Shown here: positions 36,092 through 45,071 of the stretch, piece after piece
How the letters are laid out: each line of letters begins with the position of its first letter
How positions within the stretch are numbered: the first letter of the stretch is position 1
Source: SPJN01 sp965229935
GTDB taxonomy: Bacteria; Pseudomonadota; Alphaproteobacteria; SPJN01
Length of the DNA stretch: 64,000 nt
Direction: 5' to 3'
Assembly (NCBI GenBank): GCA_965229935.1
Contig: CBDDKB010000002.1
Span: 2,666,001-2,730,000, forward strand
Made by a program: the position numbers and the translations under genes
Notes under the pieces: model-generated
Seen by the model: only the letters and a program-made list of their open reading frames with translations
Told to the model about the DNA's origin: nothing
Databases searched by the model: none

Positions 36092-36521
36092 TGCCCAACA
36101 TACCGACCCGCGCCTGCCGCAAATCTTGGCCGAAATTGCCGACGCAACCTCGCTCGGCACCGCCTTGGTGATCGTCCATGCCTATGGCGGCACCCGCCTT
36201 TATGTGCCTGAACACCCCAAAAAGGGCATGGCGCTTTACGATCTGATCGGCGCGGATGATGCGCTGGCCCTTGCGGAGCTTTTTGGCGGCGACCGGATTG
36301 ACGTGCCGCTATTCTCCTATGGCCGCACCGCGCAGCTTGATCGCCGGATCAAGGAAATGGCCTTGGCAGGGGCGTCACGGCCCGACATTGCGCGTGATCT
36401 TGGCATTACCGAAAGAACTGTGTATCGTCACCTGTCGACGCGCCCCATGAAGGCCAAGCGCAATGACCCCCGCCAGACCGACCTTGAAGACTGGCTTAAC
36501 GCGCTTTCAAAACAGGCCTAA
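36048..36521 (+). CDS. mor: Mor-family transcription activator
   Basis: Up to 157 residues from TTG 36048; TTG at 36069 or 36081 are alternative starts because no clear ribosome binding site decides. Mor/C fold: N-terminal dimerisation region with 'LYVPEHPKKG', and a C-terminal helix-turn-helix 'GASRPDIARDLGITERTVYRHL'. Mor and its paralogue C activate middle and late phage promoters by binding dyad sites. Only one such gene is seen here, so it may serve both roles; the repeated dyads at 36546 and 45335 are its probable targets. Confidence 0.88.
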   Translation: MASGSERLKPTLAIDAQHTDPRLPQILAEIADATSLGTALVIVHAYGGTRLYVPEHPKKGMALYDLIGADDALALAELFGGDRIDVPLFSYGRTAQLDRRIKEMALAGASRPDIARDLGITERTVYRHLSTRPMKAKRNDPRQTDLEDWLNALSKQA

Positions 36522-36540
36522 GACCCTCCCAACCCCATCC

Positions 36541-36605
36541 TTGCCCTGACCCGTGTCAGCCTGACCTTTTTCGGGATTGCCCGCCATTGTGGACGCCTGA
36601 TTTGA
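36541..36605 (+). promoter_or_regulatory. Putative late promoter element 1 (before lysis gene)
   Basis: A 40-bp block (36541-36580), 35 of 40 bases identical to 45330-45369, built on the dyad CTGAC-N4-GTCAG (36546-36559). A shared CTGATTTGA follows at 36597, 51 bp from the dyad start. It lies right behind the mor gene and before the lysis gene, like Mu Plys. Confidence 0.65.
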
Positions 36606-36626
36606 CGTTAGGCGATGGAGGGCACG

Positions 36627-37106
36627 GTGCCCCTGAACGAAACCTGCAAATTGTTGATCATGCTGCCCAAGGACCGCAGCCTTATGGGCTGGTTCGTGCT
36701 GTGTGACGAGGGCAACCACCTGCTGTTGACCGGCCCGGCGCGCGGCAAGGCAGACAGCAAGCGAGCGATCGAGGCAGGCAACCCGACCCGCGATCCAACC
36801 CGCCCTTATGGTGACACGCCCAGCGGCACTTTTTTTGAGACAGGCGTCGTCACCTTTGCAACGCCCCATCGCCGCCTTGGGACAGGCTGGCTGCAACTAC
36901 GCGGTAAAAGCGGTGATGCCTTGCAGGCAATGACCAATGGCCGAACCGGGCTGGGCATTCATGCGGGCCGCGAAGGCGACAAGCTGTGGGCGACCTATGG
37001 CTGTGTGCGGCTGCTGACCGATGACTATGACGCTTTGGCCCAGCACCTGTACGACCGGGGCAATCGCGTGTCGGTCAAGATCGTCGATGTGGAGGTGACG
37101 GTATGA
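36627..37106 (+). CDS. L,D-transpeptidase-fold protein, candidate lysis enzyme
   Basis: 159 residues from GTG 36627, chosen because GGAGGG (36617-36622) lies 4 bp upstream; an ATG at 36615 would extend it by 4 residues. The C-terminal half shows the YkuD-like pattern 'GIHAG...........TYGCVRL', with the catalytic Cys in GCVR and a His 15 residues before. A 'PYGDTPSGTF' segment precedes. It stands where Mu has its endolysin and directly before a holin-like gene, so it likely attacks peptidoglycan cross-links. No signal peptide is evident. Confidence 0.7.
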   Translation: MPLNETCKLLIMLPKDRSLMGWFVLCDEGNHLLLTGPARGKADSKRAIEAGNPTRDPTRPYGDTPSGTFFETGVVTFATPHRRLGTGWLQLRGKSGDALQAMTNGRTGLGIHAGREGDKLWATYGCVRLLTDDYDALAQHLYDRGNRVSVKIVDVEVTV

Positions 37107-37528
37107 GCAGCTGGCTAAAAACGCTGGTGGGGGCCGATGTCACCGAACCCGTCAAAGCTATCGGCGAGGTCTTTGACGAACTCTTCACCTCAGATGAAGA
37201 AAAGCAACAGGCCGCCTTTGTGTTGGAAAAGCTGCGGGCGCAACCGCATCTTTTGCAGGGCATGGTCACCAAGATCGAAGCGCAGCACCGGTCAGCGTTC
37301 GTTGCTGGCTGGCGACCCTTTATCGGTTGGGTCTGCGGGATCGCCCTTGCCATGTTTTACCTGCCGCAATTTGCTGTTGCGACGGTGCTATGGGTCGAGC
37401 AGGTCAACGCCACCGGCACTCTTGTGCCTTACCCCGTTTCGGCGGACCAAATTTGGGAGGGCGTCTTGGCCTTGCTCGGCCTCGGCACATTGCGCACGGT
37501 CGAAAAGCTGGCGGGGCGGACGAAATGA
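37103..37528 (+). CDS. Holin-like membrane protein
   Basis: 141 residues. An amphipathic N-terminal half is followed by about two to three hydrophobic segments ('FIGWVCGIALAMFYLPQFAVATVLW' region and 'WEGVLALLGLGTLRTVEK'), as in the three-TM holin/GTA-release family. Coupled to the preceding candidate lysin by an ATGA overlap, which supports a lysis cassette. Confidence 0.75.
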   Translation: MSSWLKTLVGADVTEPVKAIGEVFDELFTSDEEKQQAAFVLEKLRAQPHLLQGMVTKIEAQHRSAFVAGWRPFIGWVCGIALAMFYLPQFAVATVLWVEQVNATGTLVPYPVSADQIWEGVLALLGLGTLRTVEKLAGRTK

Positions 37529-37728
37529 CCGACAAGGCAGACAGCGCCAAAAGCTTGCAGGATCGTGAAATCGCAGCGGCCTTGGCCCGTCAAGCACCTA
37601 CCCGCACCGCGCCTACCTATCACGGCCCGTGCATGATGTGCGGCGACGACATTCCCCAAGACAGACGGTTGGCTGCGCCCGGCTCAACCCTTTGCCAGCC
37701 CTGCGCCACACAAAAGGAAAAGCGCTGA
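37525..37728 (+). CDS. TraR/DksA-type zinc-finger protein
   Basis: 67 residues. C-terminal 'CMMCGDDIPQDRR....PGSTLCQPC' is the four-cysteine finger of the TraR/DksA family; the long DksA coiled coil is lacking. TraR-like phage proteins bind RNA polymerase through the secondary channel and mimic DksA/ppGpp. Overlaps the holin gene by 4 bases and the next gene by 1 base. Confidence 0.8.
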   Translation: MTDKADSAKSLQDREIAAALARQAPTRTAPTYHGPCMMCGDDIPQDRRLAAPGSTLCQPCATQKEKR

Positions 37729-38054
37729 TGGAAAATATCAACGTCAACACCACCATCGACCTGCAAATGCTCTTAACCCTGATCGCGATCATGGCGACCA
37801 TCTTGATAGCTGGCAAACGTGGCAAGCGTGACGAAGAAGAAAGCAACAATTCCCGCTTCACCCGCGTTCACAGTCGGATCGACAAAACGGATCACAATGT
37901 TGCGGTCCTCGACAAGCGGACGTCGGTCATTGAAAGCCAGATGCAGGGACTTGCGAAACATGCCGATGTTGAAGCGTTGAAGGGCCAGATGGAAAAGATG
38001 CAGGCCAGCCAAACCCGCATCGAAGATTTTTTGATGAACAATAAAGGCCAGTGA
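37728..38054 (+). CDS. DUF2730 membrane-anchored phage protein
   Basis: 108 residues. One N-terminal transmembrane segment (about 12-30, 'LQMLLTLIAIMATILIAG') and a long charged coiled coil. It corresponds to the small DUF2730 protein regularly found before the terminase genes of Mu-like phages, perhaps a spanin-like or lysis accessory protein. Start codon overlaps the previous stop. Confidence 0.75.
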   Translation: MENINVNTTIDLQMLLTLIAIMATILIAGKRGKRDEEESNNSRFTRVHSRIDKTDHNVAVLDKRTSVIESQMQGLAKHADVEALKGQMEKMQASQTRIEDFLMNNKGQ

Positions 38055-38067
38055 GCGAGAGGCACCG

Positions 38068-38367
38068 ATGACTGACTTTGCAAACCATATCGACGAAGAT
38101 TGCCGCCTTGTCATTCTGCGCGCCCTTGAAGACCAGCATGATGGGCGGTTGAATGAAAGCCTGCTGGAACAGGCTTTGGAGAATCTTGGTCACCGGGTCA
38201 CCCGCGAACGGGTGCGCCGCTATATGCAGGATTTGGAAGAAGCAGGCGCAATCGCCATTCAGAAATTCGCCGATGTGTTCATTGGCGAGATCAACAAACG
38301 CGGCCAAGACCATCTTGAGCGTGCCCTGAAAATCGAAGGCGTGGCGGTGCCGTCGCGCCGCCGGTGA
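38068..38367 (+). CDS. Winged-helix phage protein (ArsR-like)
   Basis: 99 residues. 'RLVILRALEDQHDGRLNESLLEQALENLGHRVTRERVRRYMQDLEEAGAI' region describes a winged helix-turn-helix. Similar proteins of unknown role occupy this position, just before the small terminase gene, in Mu-like phages of alphaproteobacteria and vibrios. A DNA-binding role in packaging or late gene control is likely. Confidence 0.75.
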   Translation: MTDFANHIDEDCRLVILRALEDQHDGRLNESLLEQALENLGHRVTRERVRRYMQDLEEAGAIAIQKFADVFIGEINKRGQDHLERALKIEGVAVPSRRR

Positions 38368-38374
38368 TCCCATC

Positions 38375-38998
38375 ATGGCAAAACGCAAGTCGAGATCGAA
38401 CAAGGCAAAGCGGGGCCGTCTTAGCGCGATTGATCAGCTAAGCGAAAATGCCCAGCCCCATGTCGTCTGGGCGGTTGATGAGCTGAACAAGCGCACCCAC
38501 ACGCAGGATGATATTCGCGAAGAGCTGAACAAACGGCTGGCCCTGCTTGATCCCCCTGAAGGGCCGATCAGCAAGTCAGCCTTTAACCGCTATTCGATGA
38601 AGATCATGATCACCGGTCGCCGCCTGTCAGAGGCGCGTGAGGCAGCCGCCGTCATGGCCGAAAAAATGGATAAGCTGCCGGAAGGTGATATTGGCCGCCT
38701 GCTTAACGAGATCATCAAGACGATGGTGTTTGACCTGTTGACCGACGCGCAGCTGAATGACGGGTCAGCCTCTATGGGATTGCTGAAAGCGGCATCGCAA
38801 AGCCTGCGGGCGTTGGAGCTGGCCCGCAAAACCAACTTCGACACTGAACATGATTTGCGCCAGCGGTTCACCGATCAGCTGGAGGAGGCCGCAACAGACG
38901 CCGCCGCCGTGGCAGGCCTGTCGGACGATCAGGCCCGCGCCATCCGCGAAAAGGTTCTTGGTGTTGTGAAGAAGCCCGCTCAAGACGGACGGCAGTAG
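38375..38998 (+). CDS. Small terminase subunit (DUF3486, Mu gp27-like)
   Basis: 207 residues. Basic N-terminus ('KRKSRSNKAKRGRLSAIDQL'), an HTH region ('FNRYSMKI') and long helices, as in DUF3486. It should recognise prophage DNA at the packaging start. Located 3 bp upstream of the large terminase. Confidence 0.85.
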   Translation: MAKRKSRSNKAKRGRLSAIDQLSENAQPHVVWAVDELNKRTHTQDDIREELNKRLALLDPPEGPISKSAFNRYSMKIMITGRRLSEAREAAAVMAEKMDKLPEGDIGRLLNEIIKTMVFDLLTDAQLNDGSASMGLLKAASQSLRALELARKTNFDTEHDLRQRFTDQLEEAATDAAAVAGLSDDQARAIREKVLGVVKKPAQDGRQ

Positions 38999-39001
38999 CA
39001 C

Positions 39002-40627
39002 ATGGGTGATCGGGTCGAAATCATCGACATTGACGAAACGCTGGTCCCCCAAGGGTTGGACATCAGCGTGCCTGAAGCGGTTTTGATGCAGCATCAAATC
39101 GACTGGGTTGCTGACGACAGCCCGGTCAAGTCATGCAAAAAAGGCCGTCGTACAGGCATCACTTTTGGCGAGGCTCTTGACGACACGATCACGGCCACCA
39201 CAAAGATGGGCGAAGGTGGGTCAAACATTTTCTATGTTGGCGACACCTACGAAAAGGGGCGGGAGTTCATCATGTACTGCGCGAACTTTGCGCGGCAGAT
39301 GGGCGAGACGTTCCTGATTGAAGAAATTTTCACCGATGGGTCAGAAAAGAAATCGGTCGCTGACTTCCGTATCAAATTTGCCTCAGGCTACCGGATCGAA
39401 GCCCTGTCGTCCCGTCCGCAAAATATTCGCGGGCTGCAGGGGATTGTGGTGATCGACGAAGCGGCCTTCCACAAGGATGTGCGCGAAGTGATCGACAGCG
39501 CGATGGCCCTGCTGATCTGGGGTGGCCGCATTCGCATCATCAGTTCCGAAAACGGGCTGGAAAACCCCTTCCACGAATTCTGTGACGATATTGAGGCGGG
39601 CCGCTACACAGGCGCAAGCCTGCACACGATCACCTTTGACGATGCGGTCCGCAATGGGTTGTTCAAGCGCGTCTGCCTGCGCACTGGCCAGCTATACAGC
39701 AAAACGTCAGAGGCTGCCTTCGTCGCGTCCATTCGCGGTGCCTATGGGCCCCGCCATGATGCGATGGCCGAGGAGCTGGATTGTATCGCCCGGTCCGGCA
39801 CCGGCGTCTGGTTGACGCTGGCCGCGCTCAAGCTTGTGCAACAAACTGTCCCTGTCGCCCGCTGGTCTGTGACCGATGCCTTCCTGACCAAGTCTGAAAC
39901 GGTGAAGGCGCAGCTGACCCAGACCTTCCTGACCGAGGAAGTGCTGCCGGTCATGAAAGGGCTGTCACGCGCGGCCAAACATTTTGTCGGCGTCGACTTT
40001 GCCCGATCAGGCGACCGCACGGTGATCTGGGTTACGTCCCAAGGCGATGTGCCGGGCAAGCTTGCCACCAAGCTCGTGGTCGAACTTGGGAACATGCCGT
40101 TTAACGAACAAAAATCCATCCTGTTTGCGCTGTTGAAGGCGCTGCCTCGCTTGGGCGGCGTGGCCTTGGATGCAGGCGGTAACGGGTCATGGCTGGCCGA
40201 ACAGACAGGCCTTGAGTTCGGTGCGATCGTTCACCAGATCAAATTCACCACCGGCTGGTATGCCCAGCATATGCCGACCGTGAAGGCGGCTGTCGAAGAC
40301 CGGACTATCACACTGCCCGATGATGACGACCTGACCGATGACCTGCGCTCTGTCCGCCTGTCGAAGGGCATCCCACGGGTGCCTGAAGGCGTCACAAGCA
40401 GGGGCAAGGATGGGGGCAAGCGCCACGGTGACGGGGCCATCGCGCTGGCGCTTGGTGCGTTTGCCGCCGCCCAGCCCTTTATCGACATCAAGCAGGCTGA
40501 GGTTGTCGATCCCCAAACCGCGCGTGATCAGTTTGTCGGCGATATGTCCGGGCACAATGGCGGCCCGCAGCTGGACGATCACGGCAATGACATTATCGGC
40601 AGCGGCGTCAATCTGAACGGATTTTAA
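39002..40627 (+). CDS. Large terminase subunit (Mu gp28-like)
   Basis: 541 residues. ATPase half with 'VVIDEAAF' as Walker B and the adenine/coupling stretch 'IISSENG'; nuclease half with 'VGVDFARSGDRTVIWV' and a later acidic cluster. It packages DNA headful-wise through the portal encoded next. Length fits Mu gp28 homologues. Confidence 0.9.
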   Translation: MGDRVEIIDIDETLVPQGLDISVPEAVLMQHQIDWVADDSPVKSCKKGRRTGITFGEALDDTITATTKMGEGGSNIFYVGDTYEKGREFIMYCANFARQMGETFLIEEIFTDGSEKKSVADFRIKFASGYRIEALSSRPQNIRGLQGIVVIDEAAFHKDVREVIDSAMALLIWGGRIRIISSENGLENPFHEFCDDIEAGRYTGASLHTITFDDAVRNGLFKRVCLRTGQLYSKTSEAAFVASIRGAYGPRHDAMAEELDCIARSGTGVWLTLAALKLVQQTVPVARWSVTDAFLTKSETVKAQLTQTFLTEEVLPVMKGLSRAAKHFVGVDFARSGDRTVIWVTSQGDVPGKLATKLVVELGNMPFNEQKSILFALLKALPRLGGVALDAGGNGSWLAEQTGLEFGAIVHQIKFTTGWYAQHMPTVKAAVEDRTITLPDDDDLTDDLRSVRLSKGIPRVPEGVTSRGKDGGKRHGDGAIALALGAFAAAQPFIDIKQAEVVDPQTARDQFVGDMSGHNGGPQLDDHGNDIIGSGVNLNGF

Positions 40628-40642
40628 AAGGAGGCTTCGTCA

Positions 40643-42136
40643 ATGGCCGACCATGACATTCTAAACATAGACAAGGCTGTCCTGACCGCCGAAATCGCAG
40701 GCTATAAACAGGCGCTGGGTGACAGCTTCACCCAAGGGCTGCTGAAGTCCGAAGACAGCGTCCTTGCCGCCAAGGGGCGCGACCACAGCCTGTACAAAGA
40801 CGTGCTGCGCGACGATCAGGTTAAAAGCACCTTGCAACAGCGCCGCTCTGCCCTGATTTCAAAACCGTGGGAGGTGGTGCCCGGCGCGGAAGACCGGCAA
40901 AGCCTGATGGCGGCGGAGGCACTGACCGAGGCGCTGACCAATCTGTGTTTCACCGACGCTGCAAAGCAGATGCACTATGGCCTGTTTTATGGCTATGCCG
41001 TGTCGGAGCTGATCTGGGCATCCGATGGCCGCATGATGACGCTGGGTGAGATCAAGGTGCGCGAAGCCAATCGCTTTGGCTTTGACAAGGAATGCCGCCT
41101 GCGCCTGAAGCCCAAATGGGGCGGGACAGATGGCGAGCTGATGCCCGATGGCAAGTTCTGGACCTTTTCGGCCAGCTCCGATCATGGCGACAATCCCTAT
41201 GGCATCGGCCTTGCCCATTGGTGCTATTGGCCGGTTTATTTCAAGCGCAATGATCTGCGGTTCTGGCTGCAGCTGATCGAACGGTTTGGCGCGCCCACTG
41301 TCCACCTGCAATATCCCCACAATGCCAGTGATGATGACAAGGACAGCTATCGCCGCATCGCCCGCGCGTTAAGCTCAGCTTCCGGCGTGACCACACCTCA
41401 AGGCGTCGTTGTCGATTTGGTCGAAGCAACGCGCGGCGGCAATCCCGGCCACAAGGACATTTACGACCGCATGGACCGGGCGATCAGCAAAATCGTGCTG
41501 TCCCAAACCATGACGACCGATGACGGCTCCTCCCGGTCACAGGCCGAGGTGCATGAGGATGTGGCCGATGATGTGGTGAAAGATGATGGCCACCAAATCG
41601 CCGACAGCTTTAACAAGGGCGCAGCCTTGTGGTTCACCCAGCTTAACTTCCCCAATGCCGAACGGCCCAGCCTGCGCTTTATCACCGAAGAAGCCGAAGA
41701 CCTTGCCTCGCTCGCTGATCTAGACACCAAGCTGTACAAGATGGGCTATCGGCGCACGGCTGAATCGGTGCGCGAAAAATATGGCGAAGGGTATGAGCCG
41801 GTGACGATCACCCCGACGCTTGAAAGCACCGAAGGGGGCGACTTTGACGTCGCGCAGTTTGCGGCCCCCTCCAACCAGATCACGCCCGACAGTTTGGACC
41901 AGCTGGTCGATCTGTTGGGCGACAGCGCACGTGAGGGGTTAAGCGACTGGTTGGACGCGGTTCGGACGGCACTTGCAGCGGCAACAGATGAAGAAGATTT
42001 CAGCCGTCGCCTGCTCGCCCTTGACCGTGACCTGCCGCAGGACGCGTTAGCCCAAACCTTCCGCGAGGCGCTGGTCGCCGCCAGCCTGAAAGGCGTGATC
42101 GACGCCGGGGCTATTTCAGGCAATGATGATGGCTGA
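40643..42136 (+). CDS. Portal protein (DUF935, Mu gp29-like)
   Basis: 497 residues. 'QRRSALISKPWEVVPG' and 'HYGLFYGYAVSEL.W' are typical of DUF935 portal proteins. It forms the dodecameric ring at the head vertex. AAAGGAGG before the ATG. Its end overlaps the head morphogenesis gene. Confidence 0.92.
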   Translation: MADHDILNIDKAVLTAEIAGYKQALGDSFTQGLLKSEDSVLAAKGRDHSLYKDVLRDDQVKSTLQQRRSALISKPWEVVPGAEDRQSLMAAEALTEALTNLCFTDAAKQMHYGLFYGYAVSELIWASDGRMMTLGEIKVREANRFGFDKECRLRLKPKWGGTDGELMPDGKFWTFSASSDHGDNPYGIGLAHWCYWPVYFKRNDLRFWLQLIERFGAPTVHLQYPHNASDDDKDSYRRIARALSSASGVTTPQGVVVDLVEATRGGNPGHKDIYDRMDRAISKIVLSQTMTTDDGSSRSQAEVHEDVADDVVKDDGHQIADSFNKGAALWFTQLNFPNAERPSLRFITEEAEDLASLADLDTKLYKMGYRRTAESVREKYGEGYEPVTITPTLESTEGGDFDVAQFAAPSNQITPDSLDQLVDLLGDSAREGLSDWLDAVRTALAAATDEEDFSRRLLALDRDLPQDALAQTFREALVAASLKGVIDAGAISGNDDG

Positions 42137-43343
42137 TCCGCGCCCGATTGCCGAAGCGGTTGACTTTCTAAGGTCCAAGGCGCGGCTGCCGACCAAGACA
42201 TGGACCGACCTGTGGCAGGGCCAGCATGCGCGCGGCTTTGTCGTGGCGGGTGTGGTGAAGGATGGGCTGCTTGCTGATATTCAAAGCGAACTGACAAAGG
42301 CACTCGAACAGGGCAGCACATTTCGCGACTTCAAAAAAGGGTTCGGCGAGATCCTCGACAAGTGGGAGTGGGAGCCCAAACAGGGGCGCGGCTGGCGCGC
42401 CCGCGTGATCTTTGACACCAACATTCGCAGCGCCCATGCCGCCGCCCGTTGGGACCGGATGAAGGCAGCGCAAAAGACCCGACCCTTTCTGCGCTATTCC
42501 GCTGTGTTGGATGAACGCACGCGCGAGGATCATAAGGCGTGGCACGGCACAATCCTGCCCATGACCGATGCATGGTGGGAAACCCACTATCCGCCAAATG
42601 GCTGGTATTGCCGCTGCACGGTGCAACAGCTGTCCCAGCGTGATCTTGACCGGCGCAAGCTATCGGTTTCCGAGCCGCCCCAAACTGATCTTGAAACCCG
42701 CAGCGTGCGCCGCTCGGACGGCACAGACGTGGCGGTGCAGGTGCCTGCCGGGATCGACACAGGTTTTGCCCACAATGTTGGGATCGCCAATTCAGGCCGG
42801 GCAGTAGACAGGCAGTTACTGGAGGGGGCGGCCCCGTTCCCTCCGCTGCATGTGCCGGGTGGATCAGTGCCAGCAGATGCGGGGCTGCTTAGCGTGCGTC
42901 GCACACCCGTCGTGCGAGCCAATGTCGGCACTGAAGAAACCGCTGTTCGCAATGCGCTGCAGCGCGTGATCGGTAAGGGCGACGAACGCATTTTGGTCGA
43001 CCCGGTTGGCGGGCGGGTCAGGTTGAACCAAGCCTTGGCCGATCACCTGCTGGAGGACGCAGGCCGCCTTGATGGCCGTCAGGATTTCTTCCCGCTTTTG
43101 CCGGTGCTGGTGGAAGACCCACAGGAAATCTGGGCAGGCTTTGTCACCGACGCACGGACCGGCAAAGTATTGATGCGTCGCCGCTATGTCAATTTGATCC
43201 AAGATCGGCGCAAGCGCAGCTTTGTCTTTGTGGCCGATCAAACAGGCGGCAGCTTTACCGGCCTGACCTTGTTGCGCGGCGGCGTCACAAATCTGGGCCG
43301 TGCCCGAACAGGCCTGCGATTATTTGCGAAATTGGGGGAATAG
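42123..43343 (+). CDS. Head morphogenesis protein (Mu F-like)
   Basis: 406 residues. The F-like minor head domain is visible: 'RVIFDTNIRSAHAAARW.RM' and 'HPP/YPPNGWYCRC' (here 'THYPPNGWYCRCTVQQLSQRDL'), the mark of the SPP1 gp7/Mu F family. The start could be any of three consecutive ATGs from 42123. The C-terminal part (about 300-406) looks like the barnase/phage-toxin-like tail found on some F proteins ('KVLMRRRYVNLIQDRRKRSFVFV'). Last gene before the inverted cassette. Confidence 0.88.
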   Translation: MMMADPRPIAEAVDFLRSKARLPTKTWTDLWQGQHARGFVVAGVVKDGLLADIQSELTKALEQGSTFRDFKKGFGEILDKWEWEPKQGRGWRARVIFDTNIRSAHAAARWDRMKAAQKTRPFLRYSAVLDERTREDHKAWHGTILPMTDAWWETHYPPNGWYCRCTVQQLSQRDLDRRKLSVSEPPQTDLETRSVRRSDGTDVAVQVPAGIDTGFAHNVGIANSGRAVDRQLLEGAAPFPPLHVPGGSVPADAGLLSVRRTPVVRANVGTEETAVRNALQRVIGKGDERILVDPVGGRVRLNQALADHLLEDAGRLDGRQDFFPLLPVLVEDPQEIWAGFVTDARTGKVLMRRRYVNLIQDRRKRSFVFVADQTGGSFTGLTLLRGGVTNLGRARTGLRLFAKLGE

Positions 43344-43495
43344 CGCCTAGAGGTGCCGCGCCGCCTCCGGCGTCGATCATCACATAAGCGCTGCGGGCCG
43401 CGATGACCTTGGCCTTTTTGTGGGCCTTTTAGGCGGAAGTGTCAAGGGGTGGCGATGGTTCGCTCAAAAACGCGATCAAAAGCACCAGTAAAAAT
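43344..43495. other. Gap between F gene and inverted cassette
   Basis: 152 bp without a gene where the plus-strand head genes meet the converging minus-strand cassette. A weak GGCC-N7-GGGCC hairpin with TTTT near 43410-43431 might terminate the plus-strand message; nothing else is evident. Confidence 0.35.
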
Positions 43496-44281
43496 CTATA
43501 CCGCATTGCTCGCCTCCTTCGACGGTTCTTCAAATTTGGCCAACAGTTCGAGAATGTTGGGGTCAATCGAAATGCCATTTCTCTTGTCAAACTCGCTTAT
43601 GAGTGGTTCTTTGATCAGCGGTAGGAAGACACGGGCGAACCCATTGGTGCGCCGCTCATCTTCAGACGAAAGCTCAAGTTGGCCTATAGACCGCAGAGTG
43701 CCTGCAGCTTCGATCAGTTTAAACAGACAAAGATATGTAATTTTAGAGGTGGCGGAATCTGGAGCCGCTGTTTGCATCGCCTGCCTTGCCACGAAAACCT
43801 GAAGGCGCAACGATGTGATGATCCTAACTTCAGTTTGTGACAAGGCTGGGTTGAAATTCAGCGCCCGATCACATGAAGCCGCCGTCAGTCCCTGCCAATT
43901 CGGTGGCAAGCTCTTTGTAAGGTTAAATCTTTGAACGCCTTTCTGGCTGGGGTTAAACTGCAACGGTTCTGCGATCATGGCCGCTGTATGCACAAACTCA
44001 AAATAGAGCGAGGCGCGGAAGGCTTTCAGCTTTTCTTCATCCGATGCTTTCTGGTGACGCGTCCTGCTTTCGCTTGTGATAATCGCGCCGGTGATCGCAC
44101 CCAACAGCGCGGATAGGATCGTGACGGTCCACTGCCAATCTGGGGATCGCTTAACCGCCTTGGGCGCTAACGGCTTTGCGGTTTGAGTGGGTTCAGAAAC
44201 CGCCGAAGGCTGGCCTGTGTTTGCATGTGACGCGAAAGGCGTGAGCGTGAGGGCCAAGACAACAAGCAAGGATTTGATCAT
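43496..44281 (-). CDS. Membrane protein of inverted prophage cassette
   Basis: 261 residues from ATG 44281, chosen because AGGTGAAG lies just upstream and a signal-like hydrophobic stretch (about 3-20) starts at once. A second TM follows near residues 47-68 ('WTVTILSALLGAITGAIIT'), then a cytoplasmic helical domain ending 'LAKFEEPSKEASNAV'. No known family recognised. It is the last of three minus-strand genes inserted among plus-strand head genes; its start overlaps the previous stop (TGATG). It may be a prophage-expressed accessory (moron). Confidence 0.65.
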   Translation of the reverse strand: MIKSLLVVLALTLTPFASHANTGQPSAVSEPTQTAKPLAPKAVKRSPDWQWTVTILSALLGAITGAIITSESRTRHQKASDEEKLKAFRASLYFEFVHTAAMIAEPLQFNPSQKGVQRFNLTKSLPPNWQGLTAASCDRALNFNPALSQTEVRIITSLRLQVFVARQAMQTAAPDSATSKITYLCLFKLIEAAGTLRSIGQLELSSEDERRTNGFARVFLPLIKEPLISEFDKRNGISIDPNILELLAKFEEPSKEASNAV

Positions 44282-44691
44282 CACTTCACCTGCACGATGG
44301 AGATTTGGGGGGCGGTGCCGTCCGCCTTGATGTGGCATCTGAACTCATAGCGATACCAGCCGCCAAGGGCGTTCATCATCTCCAGCCTGTCACCGGACAA
44401 GAAGCTCTGCCCTTCAAAATGCGAGCGGCTGATGTTGAAAATGTCGGCACGTTCTTCGTCCATGAACCGGGCGCGATAGGCCGCCCGTTCCCGTGCCAGC
44501 TCCATGCAGCGATCTTCGATAGCGTGCTGCGCATCGATCTTTGCCTGCGCTGCCTGCTCTTGCAGTATCTGCTCTGCCATCGCTTCAGCGCGAATTTGTG
44601 CTGCCCGTTCTTCCCGCTCAGGCTGTGCTGCCAGAATCACGCCACCGATCACAAGAGCCAGGACCGCTATCACGGTCGCTTGCTTGTTCAT
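44281..44691 (-). CDS. Small membrane-anchored protein, paralogue 1
   Basis: 136 residues from ATG 44691. One N-terminal TM (about 5-22), a charged helical middle with 'IEDRCMELARERAAYRARF', and a C-terminal domain 'LSGDRLEMMNALGGWYRYEFRC'. That domain repeats in the upstream neighbour as 'LEGDELELMNGYGAWFKYRYRC', so the two are paralogues. The extracytoplasmic Cys pair suggests a disulfide. Function unknown. Confidence 0.65.
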   Translation of the reverse strand: MNKQATVIAVLALVIGGVILAAQPEREERAAQIRAEAMAEQILQEQAAQAKIDAQHAIEDRCMELARERAAYRARFMDEERADIFNISRSHFEGQSFLSGDRLEMMNALGGWYRYEFRCHIKADGTAPQISIVQVK

Positions 44692-45071
44692 CCTTTTACC
44701 TTCCACAATTCAGGCGCGGGGTCGCCTTGATCATTCACCCAGCAGCGATAGCGATATTTGAACCACGCCCCATAGCCGTTCATCAGCTCCAGCTCGTCCC
44801 CTTCAAGCACGCCAAGTTTACCCGGCTGATATTTGTCCCGTTTGATATTGAAGCGCCCCCAATTGGTGCGCGCTGTCCATTTGAAGCGATGGCTGGCCAT
44901 AGCCTCAATCCGGTTCAGGCAGCGTGCTTCAATTTCGGCCTGCGTCCCTGCATAGGGGTCAGGCTCCAACCAACCTTCATTTCCAGCGATGTAGTAGAGC
45001 AAGCTCACGGCGGCGATGGCCACTATCGTCCATACGATCCCAGCGGCGCTTGATTGCGCATCATCTTCCAT
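44688..45071 (-). CDS. Small membrane-anchored protein, paralogue 2
   Basis: 127 residues from ATG 45071, where an N-terminal TM (about 10-28, 'IVWTIVAIAAVSLLYYIAG') begins near the start; an upstream in-frame start at 45173 would add a non-membrane leader. Contains 'IEARCLNRIEAMASHRFKW' and the shared C-terminal module 'LEGDELELMNGYGAWFKYRYRC'. First gene of the inverted cassette and translationally coupled to paralogue 1 (overlap of 4 bases). Confidence 0.65.
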   Translation of the reverse strand: MEDDAQSSAAGIVWTIVAIAAVSLLYYIAGNEGWLEPDPYAGTQAEIEARCLNRIEAMASHRFKWTARTNWGRFNIKRDKYQPGKLGVLEGDELELMNGYGAWFKYRYRCWVNDQGDPAPELWKVKG

